A DNA stretch of 64,000 bases from Harmothoe impar (taxonomy: Eukaryota > Annelida > Polychaeta > Phyllodocida > Polynoidae), in NCBI GenBank assembly GCA_947462335.1, contig OX381720.1, positions 47,790,981 through 47,854,980 on the forward strand, in the 5' to 3' direction. The notes beneath the pieces are model-generated. The model saw only the letters and a list, made by a program, of their open reading frames with translations, made no database searches and was not told the DNA's origin. Each line of letters begins with the position of its first letter. Position 1 is the first letter of the stretch. Below, one piece after another: positions 53,301 to 61,505 of this stretch. Both the position numbers and the translations under genes were made by a program.

Positions 53301-56300
53301 TCATGACGATAAAGGACATAATGCATTAAAGGCACTATGATAACTTTCATAATTATAGGTCATAGGTCATCAAAGATTGATTTTGAAATGTTGTTTCTTC
53401 AGTCACCCTCATCAGCAAAGAAGGTTTGTAATTGAGCGACGCTCAAACCTATTATTTGCATTTTTTTTATGTTCATCAAATTAATTAATCTACTATGTTC
53501 GTAATATAATTGTAGAATGATAAACGAAAGACTAACAATTTGATAGTCATAATATGTTTGTCTATTCTCAAGGTTTTACTAAAAGTGTCCAATAGCTAGT
53601 TGGATGTCTGTTCTCAAATGCATGATGTGTGTTTTGTATAGCTAGTAAGGATCAAGCAACACGTCCCCAGTAACAAATTTAACATACCATTTTACCTGCA
53701 CACAAGGAAACTAAGGATTCCCACACTAGTAACAATAGTCAGATTCTTCTTCGCGACAGAAAACATTCTGGTGACACAGGAGAGGGTGACGTCACATCCG
53801 GTGGCCAGATTCGGCGCCAAATTCGAATGGAGAAGAAGCACAGCGCCCACAACAGCAGCTCTCAATCATATTTGGAGGAATCTAACAGGTAAGGATACTT
53901 TATATATGATTTATTTTACACATATTTGCACAGTTGAGAAATATCTAACCATTGATATTGAAAATTTTCCTTCAGATGGCCGAAAATGTGACCGAAAATG
54001 TGACCGAAAATCCGCCGGTGGGCGAAAATTGGGGATTTTCGGAAATTGGGATGAATGGTCATCCACATGTTTCTAATTTCTCAAATGTGCAATTATAGTT
54101 CAGTTTTCACAATAATATGGATTTTGTCATCCAGTTATAGTGGAAAATTGGAGTTTAGATTGTGTAGAGCTTAGTTGCTGTTAGGGGCTGGCATGATTCA
54201 GCAAGACCAGTCATCCATCTTGGATTTCTGACTGAGTCACTGATTTATGTTGGCTTTTTATTTGTTATGTTGGCTCACAGTGCAGTACTGCTGCTTCATT
54301 TGTTGAGGAATGTTTCAATAGCGAAACGAGCCTTCATAAGGAATAAAATTGTGATGGGATAAACTCATATCTGCAGAGATAGAAATTTATCCTATTATAC
54401 ACTGTAGATCTCTGTTTTATTAGTGAATACACTTTTAAAATAAAGAACCAGGAAGGACTTACCACTGTCTTATGCATGGTCAAAGACAGAATAATATCAA
54501 CTACTACCTGTCATAACAGCTTGGCAGACTCTAGATATTGGTTGAAGTCAAGACACTTAAAGCTTTGCTTGCTACTTTGTAGTTGACACCTCAGTTATTC
54601 CTTTATAACTCAGTTATAGAAGAATGACATTTGAGGTTGTTCTCCACTCATACAGACTTGAGTGAGGTGAACTGTCAAGTCAGTGTCAGGTGTGTCTTGT
54701 TGTACTTTGTACATGTTTGGACCAGTCCTTACCAAGACATATACCTTATGCCCAAAATTTCTTTGAGGCATTAAATAACTCAGTTGTGTTGATACAGATC
54801 CACACTGAGTGCTTGTGTTGAATACACAAGTTTACCCATACCTTATGCCGAAAAATTCCTTGAGTTAGGCATTTAAGAAGTTTGTGTTGTTGTGAAATGA
54901 AAACACAAAGAGACTTAACTGGTCCACCTTTTTTAGGGTCTCAATTATGTGCTTAGGGTTTGTGACTGGTAACACAAAATACCTATACCTTATGCCGAAA
55001 ATTTCTTTGGCCTTGTGTTTTAATCCCCACCTTAAAACACTATTAGCACACATGTCTCTTTGATTTGAACATCAAGATGACTTAACTCATGTGGAGGTAC
55101 CTTGGGTTTGGACTAGTTTCCAAAAAGACCCACACCTTATGCCCAAAAATTCCTGGGTTTCACGTCACAGACGTCGCTGTCAGTCACGTCATAGACGTTG
55201 CCTCTGTCAATCACGGCGTAGACGTTGCAGCTGTCAATCTTGTCATAGACGTTGCTTCTGTCAATCACATCATAGACGTTGCGGCTGTCAATCACGTCAT
55301 AGATGTTGTAGCTGTCAATCACGGCATAAACGTTGCTGCTGTCAATCACGGCGTAGACGTTGCAGCTGTCAATCACGGCGTAGACGTTGCAGCTGATCCT
55401 CATGTAGGAGACGCTCGCGTCGCAGACGTGGCCGCTGGCGCTAGCGTCCCAGACGTGGCCACTGGCGCTCGCGTCCCAGACGTGGCCGCTGGCGCTCTCG
55501 TTCCAGATGTGGCCGCTGGCGCTCGCGTCCCAGACGTGGCCGCTGGCGCTCGCATCCCTGACGTAGGCGATGTTGCTCGCATCCCAGACGTAGGCGATGT
55601 TGATCACATTAATGGTCTCACGTTAATGATGCTCTCATTGATGGCGATCTTGTTGATGCCAATCATGCCCTAGACCTAGCCGCTGACACTTGATACTAGC
55701 TGGCGCACATTCAGTCTATGTTAGGGATGTCGCAGACATAGCCGCTGTCGCTCAAGAGAGTTGTAGGCGCTGGTGCGCACGTTGTAGACGTTGCAGCTGT
55801 CAATCACGTTGTAGACGTTGCAGCTGTCAATCACGTTGTAGAACTTGCAGCTGCCAATCACGTTGAAGACGTTGCAGCTGTCAATAAGGTCATAGACGTT
55901 GCAGCTGTCTTTCACGTCGTAGACGTTGCAGCTGTCAATCACGTCGTAGACGTTGCAGATGTCAATCACGTTGTAAACGTTGCAGCTGTCAATCACGTTG
56001 TAGATGCTGCAGCTGTCAATCACGTTGTAGATGTTGCAGATGGCTTTCACATCGTAGACGTTGCAGCGGATAATCACGTCGTAGATGCTGCAGCTGTCCA
56101 TCACGTCGTAGACGTTGCAGCTGTCACTCACGTTGTAGACGTTGCAGCTGTCAATCACATTGTAGGCTTTGCAGCAGTCAATCACGTTGTAGGCGTTGCA
56201 GCTGTCAATCAAGTTGTAGACTTTGCAGCTGTCAATCACGTCGTAGACGTTGCAGCTGTCAATCATGTTGTAGACATAGCAGCTCGCATCCCAGACGTGG

Positions 56301-59300
56301 CCGCTGGCGCTCTCGTTCCAGACGTGGCCGCTGGCGCTCGCGTCCCAGAAGCAGGCGATGTTGCTCGCATCCCAGATGTGGCAGCTGTTGCTCACATTAA
56401 TGGTCTCACGTTAATGATGCTCACATTGATGGCGTTCTTGTTGATGCCAATCATGCCCTAGATCTAGCCACTGACGCTTGATACTAGCTGGCGCACATCC
56501 AGTCTATGTTAGGGAGGTTGCAGACATAGCTGCTGGCGCTCATGTTGGAGGCATAGATGCTGGCCTCGATATCAGCTGGCGCACATTAAGACTATGTTCT
56601 TCTAGGACTTCGCAGATGTAGCTGCTGGCGCTCACGTCTGAGGCGTAGCCGCTGACGCTCACATAAAATACATAGCCGCTGGCGCTCAAGAGAGTTGTAG
56701 CCACTGGTGCGCAAGTTTTAGACGTTCCAGCTGTCAATCACGTTGTAGACATTGCAGCTGTCAATCACGTTGTAGACGTTGCAGCTGCCAATCACGCTGT
56801 AGACGTTGCAGCTGTCAATAAGGTCATAGACGTTGCAGCTGTCTTTCAAGTCGTAGACGTTGCAGCTGTCAATCACGTCGTAGACGTTGCAGCTGTCTTT
56901 CAAGTTGTAGACGTTGCAGCTGTCTTTCAAGTCGTAGACGTTGCAGCTGTCAATCACGTCGTAGACGTTGCAGCTGTCATTCACGTTGTAGACTTTGCAG
57001 CTGTCAATCACGTCATAGACGTTGCAGCTGTAAATTATGTTGTAGAATTTGCAGCTGTCAATCACGTCATAGACGTTACAGCTGTCAATCATATCGTAGA
57101 CATAGCAGCTGTCAATCACGTCATAGACGATTGCATGTCAAATCGTCGTAGACGTTGCAGCTGTCAATCACGTCGTAGATGTTGCCGCTGACAATCACGT
57201 CGTAGAAGGTGCAGCTGTCAATCACGTCTTAGACGTTGCAGCTGACAATCAGGCCGTAGACGTTGCAGCTGGCCATCAGGTTGTAGACGTTGCAGCTGAC
57301 AATCAGGTCGTAGACGTTGCAGCTGCCCATCACGTCGTAGATGTTACAGTTGACAATATACTCTTAAGTATCCAATTGTCTAAGCCCTCATCCACGTCAC
57401 AGACGTAGCCGCTGTCCGCTTTTGTATTTGGTTTGGACTAGTTTCCGAAAAGAAAAGACCCACAAATTTGGATCACTTAAGAGTTGTGGATACTTGAGTG
57501 CACTTTACCTGGTTAGGGTTTTGTACCTCTTTGTTTTAGGGTATCATTCAGTTGCAGCTGTCAATCATGTTGTAGACGTTGCCGCTGTCATTCATGAAGT
57601 AGACGTTTGCACCTGTCAAGCAAGTCGCAGATGTTGCAGGTGTCAATAACATTGTAGACATTGCAGCTGTCAATCACGTCATAGACGTTGCAGCTGCCAA
57701 TCATGTTGTAGACTTTACCGCTATCACTCACGATAAAGACATTTGCAGCTGTCAAGCAAGTTGCAGCTGTCAATTATGTTGTAGATGATATAGGTGTCAC
57801 TCAGGTAGTAGCTATTGCAACTGCCAATCATGTTGTAGACGTTGCAGCTGTAAGTCGCACATGTTGCAGATGTCAATCACGTGGTAAATGTAGCAGCTGT
57901 GAATCACATTTGTTGATGATGCAGCTCTCTCTCATGTTGTAAACGCTACAGCTGTAAATTACGTGGCAGACATTGAAGCTGTCAATCATGTTGTAGATAT
58001 TGCAGACGGCATTCTATGGCGTAGATATTACAGCTGTCAATCACGTCGTAGACGTTGCAGCTGTCAAACACGTAGACCTTGCAGCTGTCAAACATGTCGT
58101 ACACGTTGCAGCGGTCAATCACGTCATACATGTTGCAGGTGTCAATCACATCGAACACGTTGCAGCTGCCAATCATGTTGTACACGTTGCAGCTGTCAAT
58201 CACGTAGAAGATGTTGCAGATGTCAACCATGTCATAGACGTTGCAGATGTCAACCATGTCGTAGACATTTCATCTGTCAATAACGTCCTAGACGTTGCAG
58301 CTGTCAATCCGCCGGCAAACATGTGATGTCAATCAAGTAGTAGACGTTGCAGATGACATTTATATTGTAAACACGTCAGCTGTCAATCACGTCGTACACG
58401 TTGCAGCTGTCAATCACATCTTAGACGTTGCAGCTGTCAATCACGTCTTAGAAGTTGCAGCCGTCAACCAGGATGTTGCATCAGTCTATAACGATGTAGA
58501 TGTTGCAGCTGTTAAACACGTCATAGACCTTGCAGCTGTCAAACATGCCGACACGTTGCAGCTGTCAACCACGTTGTACACGTTGCAGCTGTCAATCATG
58601 ACGTACACGTTGCAGCTGTCAACCACGACTTTGGAGGTTTGTCGTTTCCACCGCTTGCTTTCGGAAAAGGGCAGGGCTTTTGGCACTGTTAACGCTGCCA
58701 GATGTGCGTTGTAGGTTTTAGTGAAAAACCTTGACAACGGGAAGACCATGGGCACCCACTATTGGGTGTGCAGGGCCGTCCGCACCGACTATCGAAGGAA
58801 TCCTCCTTCTCCCAGATATAACAAGTTCTGAGACATTATACTGGTGTTCAGCATGTTCCAGCGTTGGGGTGCCAATGAAGGCTTGTCCACCCAGTTCTTG
58901 GGATTCAAGCTAACGATACTGATTCTGCTGGTGTCGGGCCAAAGAGGCCAGGTCATCCCTGCACTTGATCTCCGCAATCTGACTTGGCTGGATTCGGGGT
59001 CTGCGCATTTCGTTCTGAAGGGTCTGATGAAAACAGCGCATACGGGGGGAACCCCTCAAAGAACTGGTCCTGGAACCGTTCCACGAGGAGGAGACTCTGT
59101 GCGTCGTCTGTGCCCTGAAACGTTACGTGCGGGTCACGGAGCCAGCCAGGTTGGACAAGGAAGGGGGAAGGAAACACTCGCTCTTCTTGTCCTTCCGCAA
59201 GCCATTTGGCGAGATTGGGCAGGACTCATCAAAGCGATGGGTCCTTGCGGTGTTTTCCGCAGCTGGGGTGGACACCAGGGTATACCGAGCTCACTCCACC

Positions 59301-61505
59301 AGGGGTGCCAGCACCTCTGCGGGAGGGAGACTCGGTGTATCGACTGCTGTTTTGCTTAGGCATGGGTCTTGGAAAGGTGCCAAGACCATGGCTAAGCACT
59401 ACAACAAGCCTATCGAGAACCCCAAGCCTCCCAAGACGCTAGCCAGGATCCTCCTGGAGGACTCAATCGAGTAGCTGGGAACAAAATTTTCAGAGCCTTT
59501 TTGGGGGAAAAGACACACCTCAAAAGGGGAGAATTTTGGCCCTTTTGCCGTAACGATAGTTTGTATGAACTCTATTGGCTGATCATAGTCATAAGCCTTA
59601 CTAGAGGCAGCAGTTATCTGTATGTGATAAACACTTTTTCTATGTTGGACAATAACACTGCCACAGCTGTGGTGAACTGTATGGCAGTTATGCCTTCTTT
59701 GCTATATAGCAAAATGTCATGCAACCTAGTCAAAACCATATCACAAGGCAATAGAACATCACCTTTAGGTGAAATAAAGTATCTATTTTCCGTTATCCTA
59801 TATGAGAAGTTACAGTCCTTTATGGGAGAGTAACATTATGGGAAATAAGCAGTGAATCTAGCTGAACTTTGAAGTCTCCTGTGTCACCAGAATGTTTTCT
59901 GTCGCGAAGAAGAATATAAGATTAATCGAGTACTTACCATTTATATAAGTATGAAGATTAATCGTTGTTCTTCGAGAGACAGATAAACATATCTGTTGAG
60001 TACACAGGCCCACCCATCCATCCCTAGGATGAAGAAGATTACTACTAGCGGTATAATCTCTCACCTACTCATGAGGGTGCTATTTAGACAAAGTAAAAAG
60101 AGCACTACTGTGTACTATTTCCAGATGTTTTACTTTCAGCAAAAGATTCACTGCATGTGGGCGCTAATCTGACCACCGGATGTGACGTCACCCTCTCCTG
60201 TGTACTCAACAGATATGTTTATCTGTCTCTCGAAGAACAACGATTAATCTTCATACTTATATAAATGGTAAGTACTCGATTAATCTTATATTAACAATTT
60301 ACTCTCAGCAGAACCTTGGCTATCACCCGTAAATTCTCTCGTATAGGCCGCGGCTTGTATCCGAGTGTGACTTATACGGGACTAGCACATCCTGGTACCT
60401 CAGGTAGTCGGGGGCTAACCCCCTATCTCTTATCAGGCTAATCCCCTCCCCTTACACCTAGAACAAAGGGACTGATAAGAAATTCATCCATAGGATCGGC
60501 ACAGTGTCAGGGTCCGGCTTATATGCGAGTTTTTGCCGCTATGGAACAGTACTAAACTCCCCATAATCAGATAGCCAGGGCGGCTTATAGGATCGACCCA
60601 AAGTCAGGCTGCGGCTTATACGCGAGTTAGGCTTATACGCCAGAATTTACGGCATATAGCGTACTGCGTATGTCCATGGTATTTAACTGTGGATGATCAG
60701 ACAGGGATATACTTGTATTGGATTTGGGGGGGCACCTTTTTTTTTAATAAGGCCAAAAACAAAGTTGTGTTCAGGTAACATGGCCCCAAAAAAATAGGGT
60801 AGGTAGGTCGATTTTTTTTTTTTACTAAATTTTGTTAAGGATTATGAGACCAAAATCTTCCCCTTTTTCGCATAATTTGAGTAAAAAAAACCTAATTTTG
60901 GTAGAAAAAAACCCACGAAAATGCCTTCCCAAAAAAAATAAAAATTGGGTAGGGCCAAAAAATTTGGGTCGCTAGGGATACCTGAACACAACTTTTGTTT
61001 TTTGGCCTAAAGGCAACACTGAGCAGCCAAACTGAATACTTGTATACATATTGCTATCAATCATAACCTGTGATCATTATATGACTGATGGACAGTTAGT
61101 AATTGACACTGATGACGTGCACTGTCACTACCTACACAGCTTATAGTCGGCCAATTAACTGTTGTCCCGCATGTTGAGTGGTCTGGCAATGGTCAAGGAC
61201 ATAGGGAAATCCTAAATGCCACAGTATCCATGGATAGCGCATCAAACACCAATTACACATCATGACCATGAATCTTGCACTGGCCCACCTGAACAATAAA
61301 TATGCCTTTAACAAATAGCTTTGTTCTATTGCAGGGAGTCGCTGGCTGCGCCAACTGTGATGCTCTAGGTTCCCGGATTCAACATTTAGAACGCACAATC
61401 ACAGAAAAGGACAAAATTATACGCGACCTCAAGGGAATCAGTGCCCGGTTCGAAAAGCAACTGACTCAGAAGGAAAACTTAGTAAAATTACAAAACGGAA
61501 AATGA
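44044..61505 (+). CDS. Coiled-coil protein gene, seven coding exons, predicted 344 residues
   Basis: Joining 44,044-44,367; 50,838-50,969; 51,779-51,937; 52,129-52,244; 52,462-52,573; 53,403-53,423 and 61,335-61,505 gives one open frame of 344 codons plus TGA. All introns are GT..AG. The product starts with a basic, Ser/Pro/Arg-rich, probably disordered region (residues 1-95). A long heptad-type coiled coil follows (about 96-280, Glu/Lys/Gln-rich). A short linker holds a CANC (CxxC) motif, and a last coiled-coil helix ends the protein. I see no signal peptide or membrane segment, so an intracellular scaffold or cytoskeletal role is possible but not shown. I do not recognise the family. The start is the first ATG after an in-frame TAA 78 nt upstream, though a further 5' exon cannot be excluded. 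No AATAAA lies within about 400 bp of the stop. Confidence 0.8.
45615..45827. mobile_element. Family D MITE in intron 1
   Basis: TTAA at each edge, start CCCGTTTAGAGCTGCATAGG, inverted end 'cagtaaatgg'. Core 'agtctactcgccaaggctgc' as in other copies. Confidence 0.6.
46651..46953. mobile_element. Family D MITE in intron 1, partial left end
   Basis: The right end 'agtccttaaagggttaa' is typical. The left end 'tagtcctttaagg' is altered, without TTAA at the expected place. Core contains 'ggtgagtaactcatcagt'. Confidence 0.5.
47256..47529. mobile_element. Family D MITE in intron 1
   Basis: TTAA-CCCTTTAAGGGCCGCATAGT at left; right end 'actatgtagccctcacagta' then TTAA. Core 'gcgagtaactcaacagtgg' and 'catgtatcatgacgataagg'. 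Confidence 0.65.
48060..49160. repeat. 35-bp minisatellite in intron 1, about 30 units
   Basis: The unit runs 'catgttgaagctgtgatgtg' then 'gcttcttgtagagac' or 'gcttctttttgagtc'. Measured period is 35 bp (for example 48,351, 48,386, 48,421). Two unit variants alternate in blocks. Units at the edges are degraded. All three minus-strand frames stay open because the unit has no stop in any phase; I do not treat these as genes. Confidence 0.95.
50838..50969 (+). CDS. Exon 2 of coiled-coil gene
   Basis: 44 codons, acceptor CTTTCAG, donor GTAAGG, phase 0 both sides. Starts SREKQLKAQLAALQTAIEGL; a clear heptad pattern. Not delimited by its own start or stop. Confidence 0.85.
51070..51540. mobile_element. 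471-bp TIR element in intron 2
   Basis: AGGTGTCACGGTACTAATCG and the complementary right end 'ttagtaccgtgacacct' are inverted repeats of about 22 bp. No coding sequence. Superfamily not certain. Confidence 0.7.
51779..51937 (+). CDS. Exon 3 of coiled-coil gene
   Basis: 53 codons, acceptor TCTTTCAG, donor GTGAGA, phase 0. Peptide EAHYKELYEKEVIEHKKTKE onward, charged coiled coil. Confidence 0.85.
52129..52244 (+). CDS. Exon 4 of coiled-coil gene
   Basis: 116 nt, acceptor CTTTCAG, donor GTACAT (weak), leaving two bases of a Trp codon completed by exon 5. The resulting junction, GNSWERQQQLDEL, keeps the helix going, which supports the weak donor. Confidence 0.82.
52462..52573 (+). CDS. Exon 5 of coiled-coil gene
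   Basis: 112 nt, acceptor TTTCCTACAG, donor GTAAGT. Completes the split codon and ends in phase 0 with ARNGAKT. Confidence 0.85.
52728..53360. mobile_element. Family D MITE split by another element, intron 5
   Basis: The left part begins 'gttaaagggccgcatagtgc'. The right part ends 'aaaggcactatgataac'. The two halves are separated by a 407-bp insertion. The right core has 'actggcgagttactctccaag'. Confidence 0.55.
52794..53200. mobile_element. 407-bp nested element with CAGGGTTG ends
   Basis: CAGGGTTGACACTGTCAGGG at left and complement CAGGGTTGCCACTGACAAGG at right. TACAT flanks both sides (52,789-52,793; 53,201-53,205). The interior repeats 'tcagggaaa'. The CAGGG termini resemble hAT ends, but the 5-bp duplication is shorter than the usual 8, so the assignment is open. 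Confidence 0.7.
53403..53423 (+). CDS. Exon 6, candidate 21-nt microexon
   Basis: Seven codons (SPSSAKK) between acceptor TTGTTTCTTCAG and donor GTTTGT, phase 0 on both sides. It could be skipped without changing frame. Support is the strong acceptor and preserved phase only. Confidence 0.5.
53743..53818 (+). repeat. Left inverted terminal repeat of DIRS-like element
   Basis: Starts ATTCTTCTTCGCGACAGA and includes a TGACGTCA palindrome (53,787-53,794). Similarity to the right terminus (inverted) fades at about 53,818 ('cagattcggcgcc'). Confidence 0.8.
53889..54098 (+). CDS. Possible leader intron and short first ORF of the DIRS-like element
   Basis: A donor-like ACAG/GTAAGG at 53,889 and acceptor TTTTCCTTCAG ending at 53,975 would remove 87 nt. 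They place an ATG (53,976) immediately after the junction. That ATG opens 40 codons (MAENVTENVTENPPVGENWG...) ending in TAG at 54,096. It may be the remnant of a Gag-like ORF1. No family match is recognised. Confidence 0.35.
54099..55159. other. DIRS interior, non-coding, with spaced repeats
   Basis: Four copies of 'accttatgcc(c/g)aaaa' lie at about 54,742, 54,840, 54,987 and 55,134, with related words around them ('tttggactagtttcc' at 55,108 recurs near 57,434). No RT-like frame is found here. Confidence 0.6.
55160..58627. repeat. 27-bp minisatellite inside the DIRS-like element
   Basis: The dominant unit reads 'gttgcagctgtcaatcacgt' followed by 'cgtagac'. A GC-rich variant ('gccgctggcgctcgcgtccc' plus 'agacgtg') fills 55,385-55,600 and 56,275-56,360. 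Because 27 is a multiple of three, long frames appear on both strands (Asp-Val-Ala-Ala-Val-Asn-His type on plus). Larger duplicates exist: 55,605-55,760 recurs at about 56,395-56,550, and 55,746-55,810 at about 56,680-56,745. A 190-bp non-array island lies at about 57,355-57,545. Units toward the right end are more diverged. Confidence 0.95.
58628..59474 (+). pseudogene. DIRS-type tyrosine recombinase, truncated and disabled
   Basis: The YR enzyme inserts circular element DNA by strand exchange through a tyrosine. Visible blocks: an N-terminal core-binding piece (HRLLSEKGRAFGTVNAARCA, about 58,650-58,711), then PPSPRYNKF. The catalytic domain has LLVSGQRGQVIPALDLRNL (first Arg), RAHSTRGAS (the HxxR box) and AKHYNKPI (the nucleophile Tyr). 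Breaks: TAG at 58,712, TGA at 58,829-58,831 and a one-base frameshift at the G run near 59,043-59,048. The 5' side is cut off by the minisatellite at about 58,627. The final frame ends in TAG at 59,472. Motif order and the HSTR...HYNKP pattern match retroelement recombinases (DIRS/Ngaro) rather than phage integrases. Confidence 0.85.
59475..59874. other. DIRS 3' non-coding segment
   Basis: 400 bp between the recombinase stop and the internal complementary region. A 110-codon open frame at 59,501-59,833 shows no recognisable motif. Probably untranslated. Confidence 0.5.
59875..60008. repeat. Internal complementary region (ICR) of DIRS-like element
   Basis: 59,875-59,915 is the exact reverse complement of 53,743-53,783 (41 bp). 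59,913-60,008 is the exact reverse complement of 60,197-60,292 (96 bp). They overlap by the trinucleotide AAT. In DIRS-1 the equivalent region templates completion of the ends and circularisation. Confidence 0.9.
60173..60292. repeat. Right inverted terminal repeat of DIRS-like element
   Basis: Contains the inverted 30-bp core with TGACGTCA (60,183-60,190) and a right-only extension ending 'gattaatcttatatt'. A GGTAAGT sequence (60,267-60,273) resembles a splice donor and is mirrored in the ICR. Confidence 0.85.
60327..60652. mobile_element. Family C MITE in intron 6
   Basis: Left 'ccgtaaattctctcgtatag' and right 'gcttatacgccagaatttacgg' (ends only) are inverted. The interior has 'gcggcttataggatcg' copies and inverted 'ctgataag' words. 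It sits just 35 bp right of the DIRS end. Confidence 0.7.
60751..61007. mobile_element. Family B MITE, complete (TAA duplication)
   Basis: GGCCAAAAACAAAGTTGTGT at left and complement GGCCAAAAAACAAAAGTTGT at right, flanked by TAA (60,748-60,750; 61,008-61,010). Inside are 'gggtaggtaggtcg' and 'gggtagggcc'. Confidence 0.8.
61335..61505 (+). CDS. Exon 7 (terminal coding exon) of coiled-coil gene
   Basis: 56 codons plus TGA after acceptor TTCTATTGCAG. Starts GVAGCANCDALGSRIQHLER, giving a CxxC pair and a final coiled-coil helix. Confidence 0.82.
   Translation, partial: GVAGCANCDALGSRIQHLERTITEKDKIIRDLKGISARFEKQLTQKENLVKLQNGK

Larger units (their letters stand above)
53743..60292 (+). mobile_element. 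DIRS-like tyrosine-recombinase retrotransposon, non-autonomous copy, in intron 6
   Basis: The architecture is seen directly. Left and right termini share an inverted core (53,775-53,804 against 60,173-60,202, 30 bp perfect). An internal complementary region at 59,875-60,008 joins the perfect complement of the left end (41 bp) to that of the right end (96 bp), overlapping by AAT. A tyrosine-recombinase pseudogene lies just upstream. The right end has a roughly 50-bp extension that the left end lacks. This matches DIRS elements, which replicate through circular intermediates and insert by recombinase without target duplication. No reverse transcriptase, RNase H or methyltransferase is visible; most of the interior is minisatellite. 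Same strand as the host gene. Confidence 0.85.

Noticed and set aside
55721..58755. Minus-strand frames rich in Asp-Ser-Cys-Asn-Val-Tyr repeats, and plus-strand Val-Ala-Ala-Val-Asn-His repeats
   Set aside because: The 27-bp unit is a multiple of three, so every frame without a stop in one unit stays open. Treated as minisatellite.
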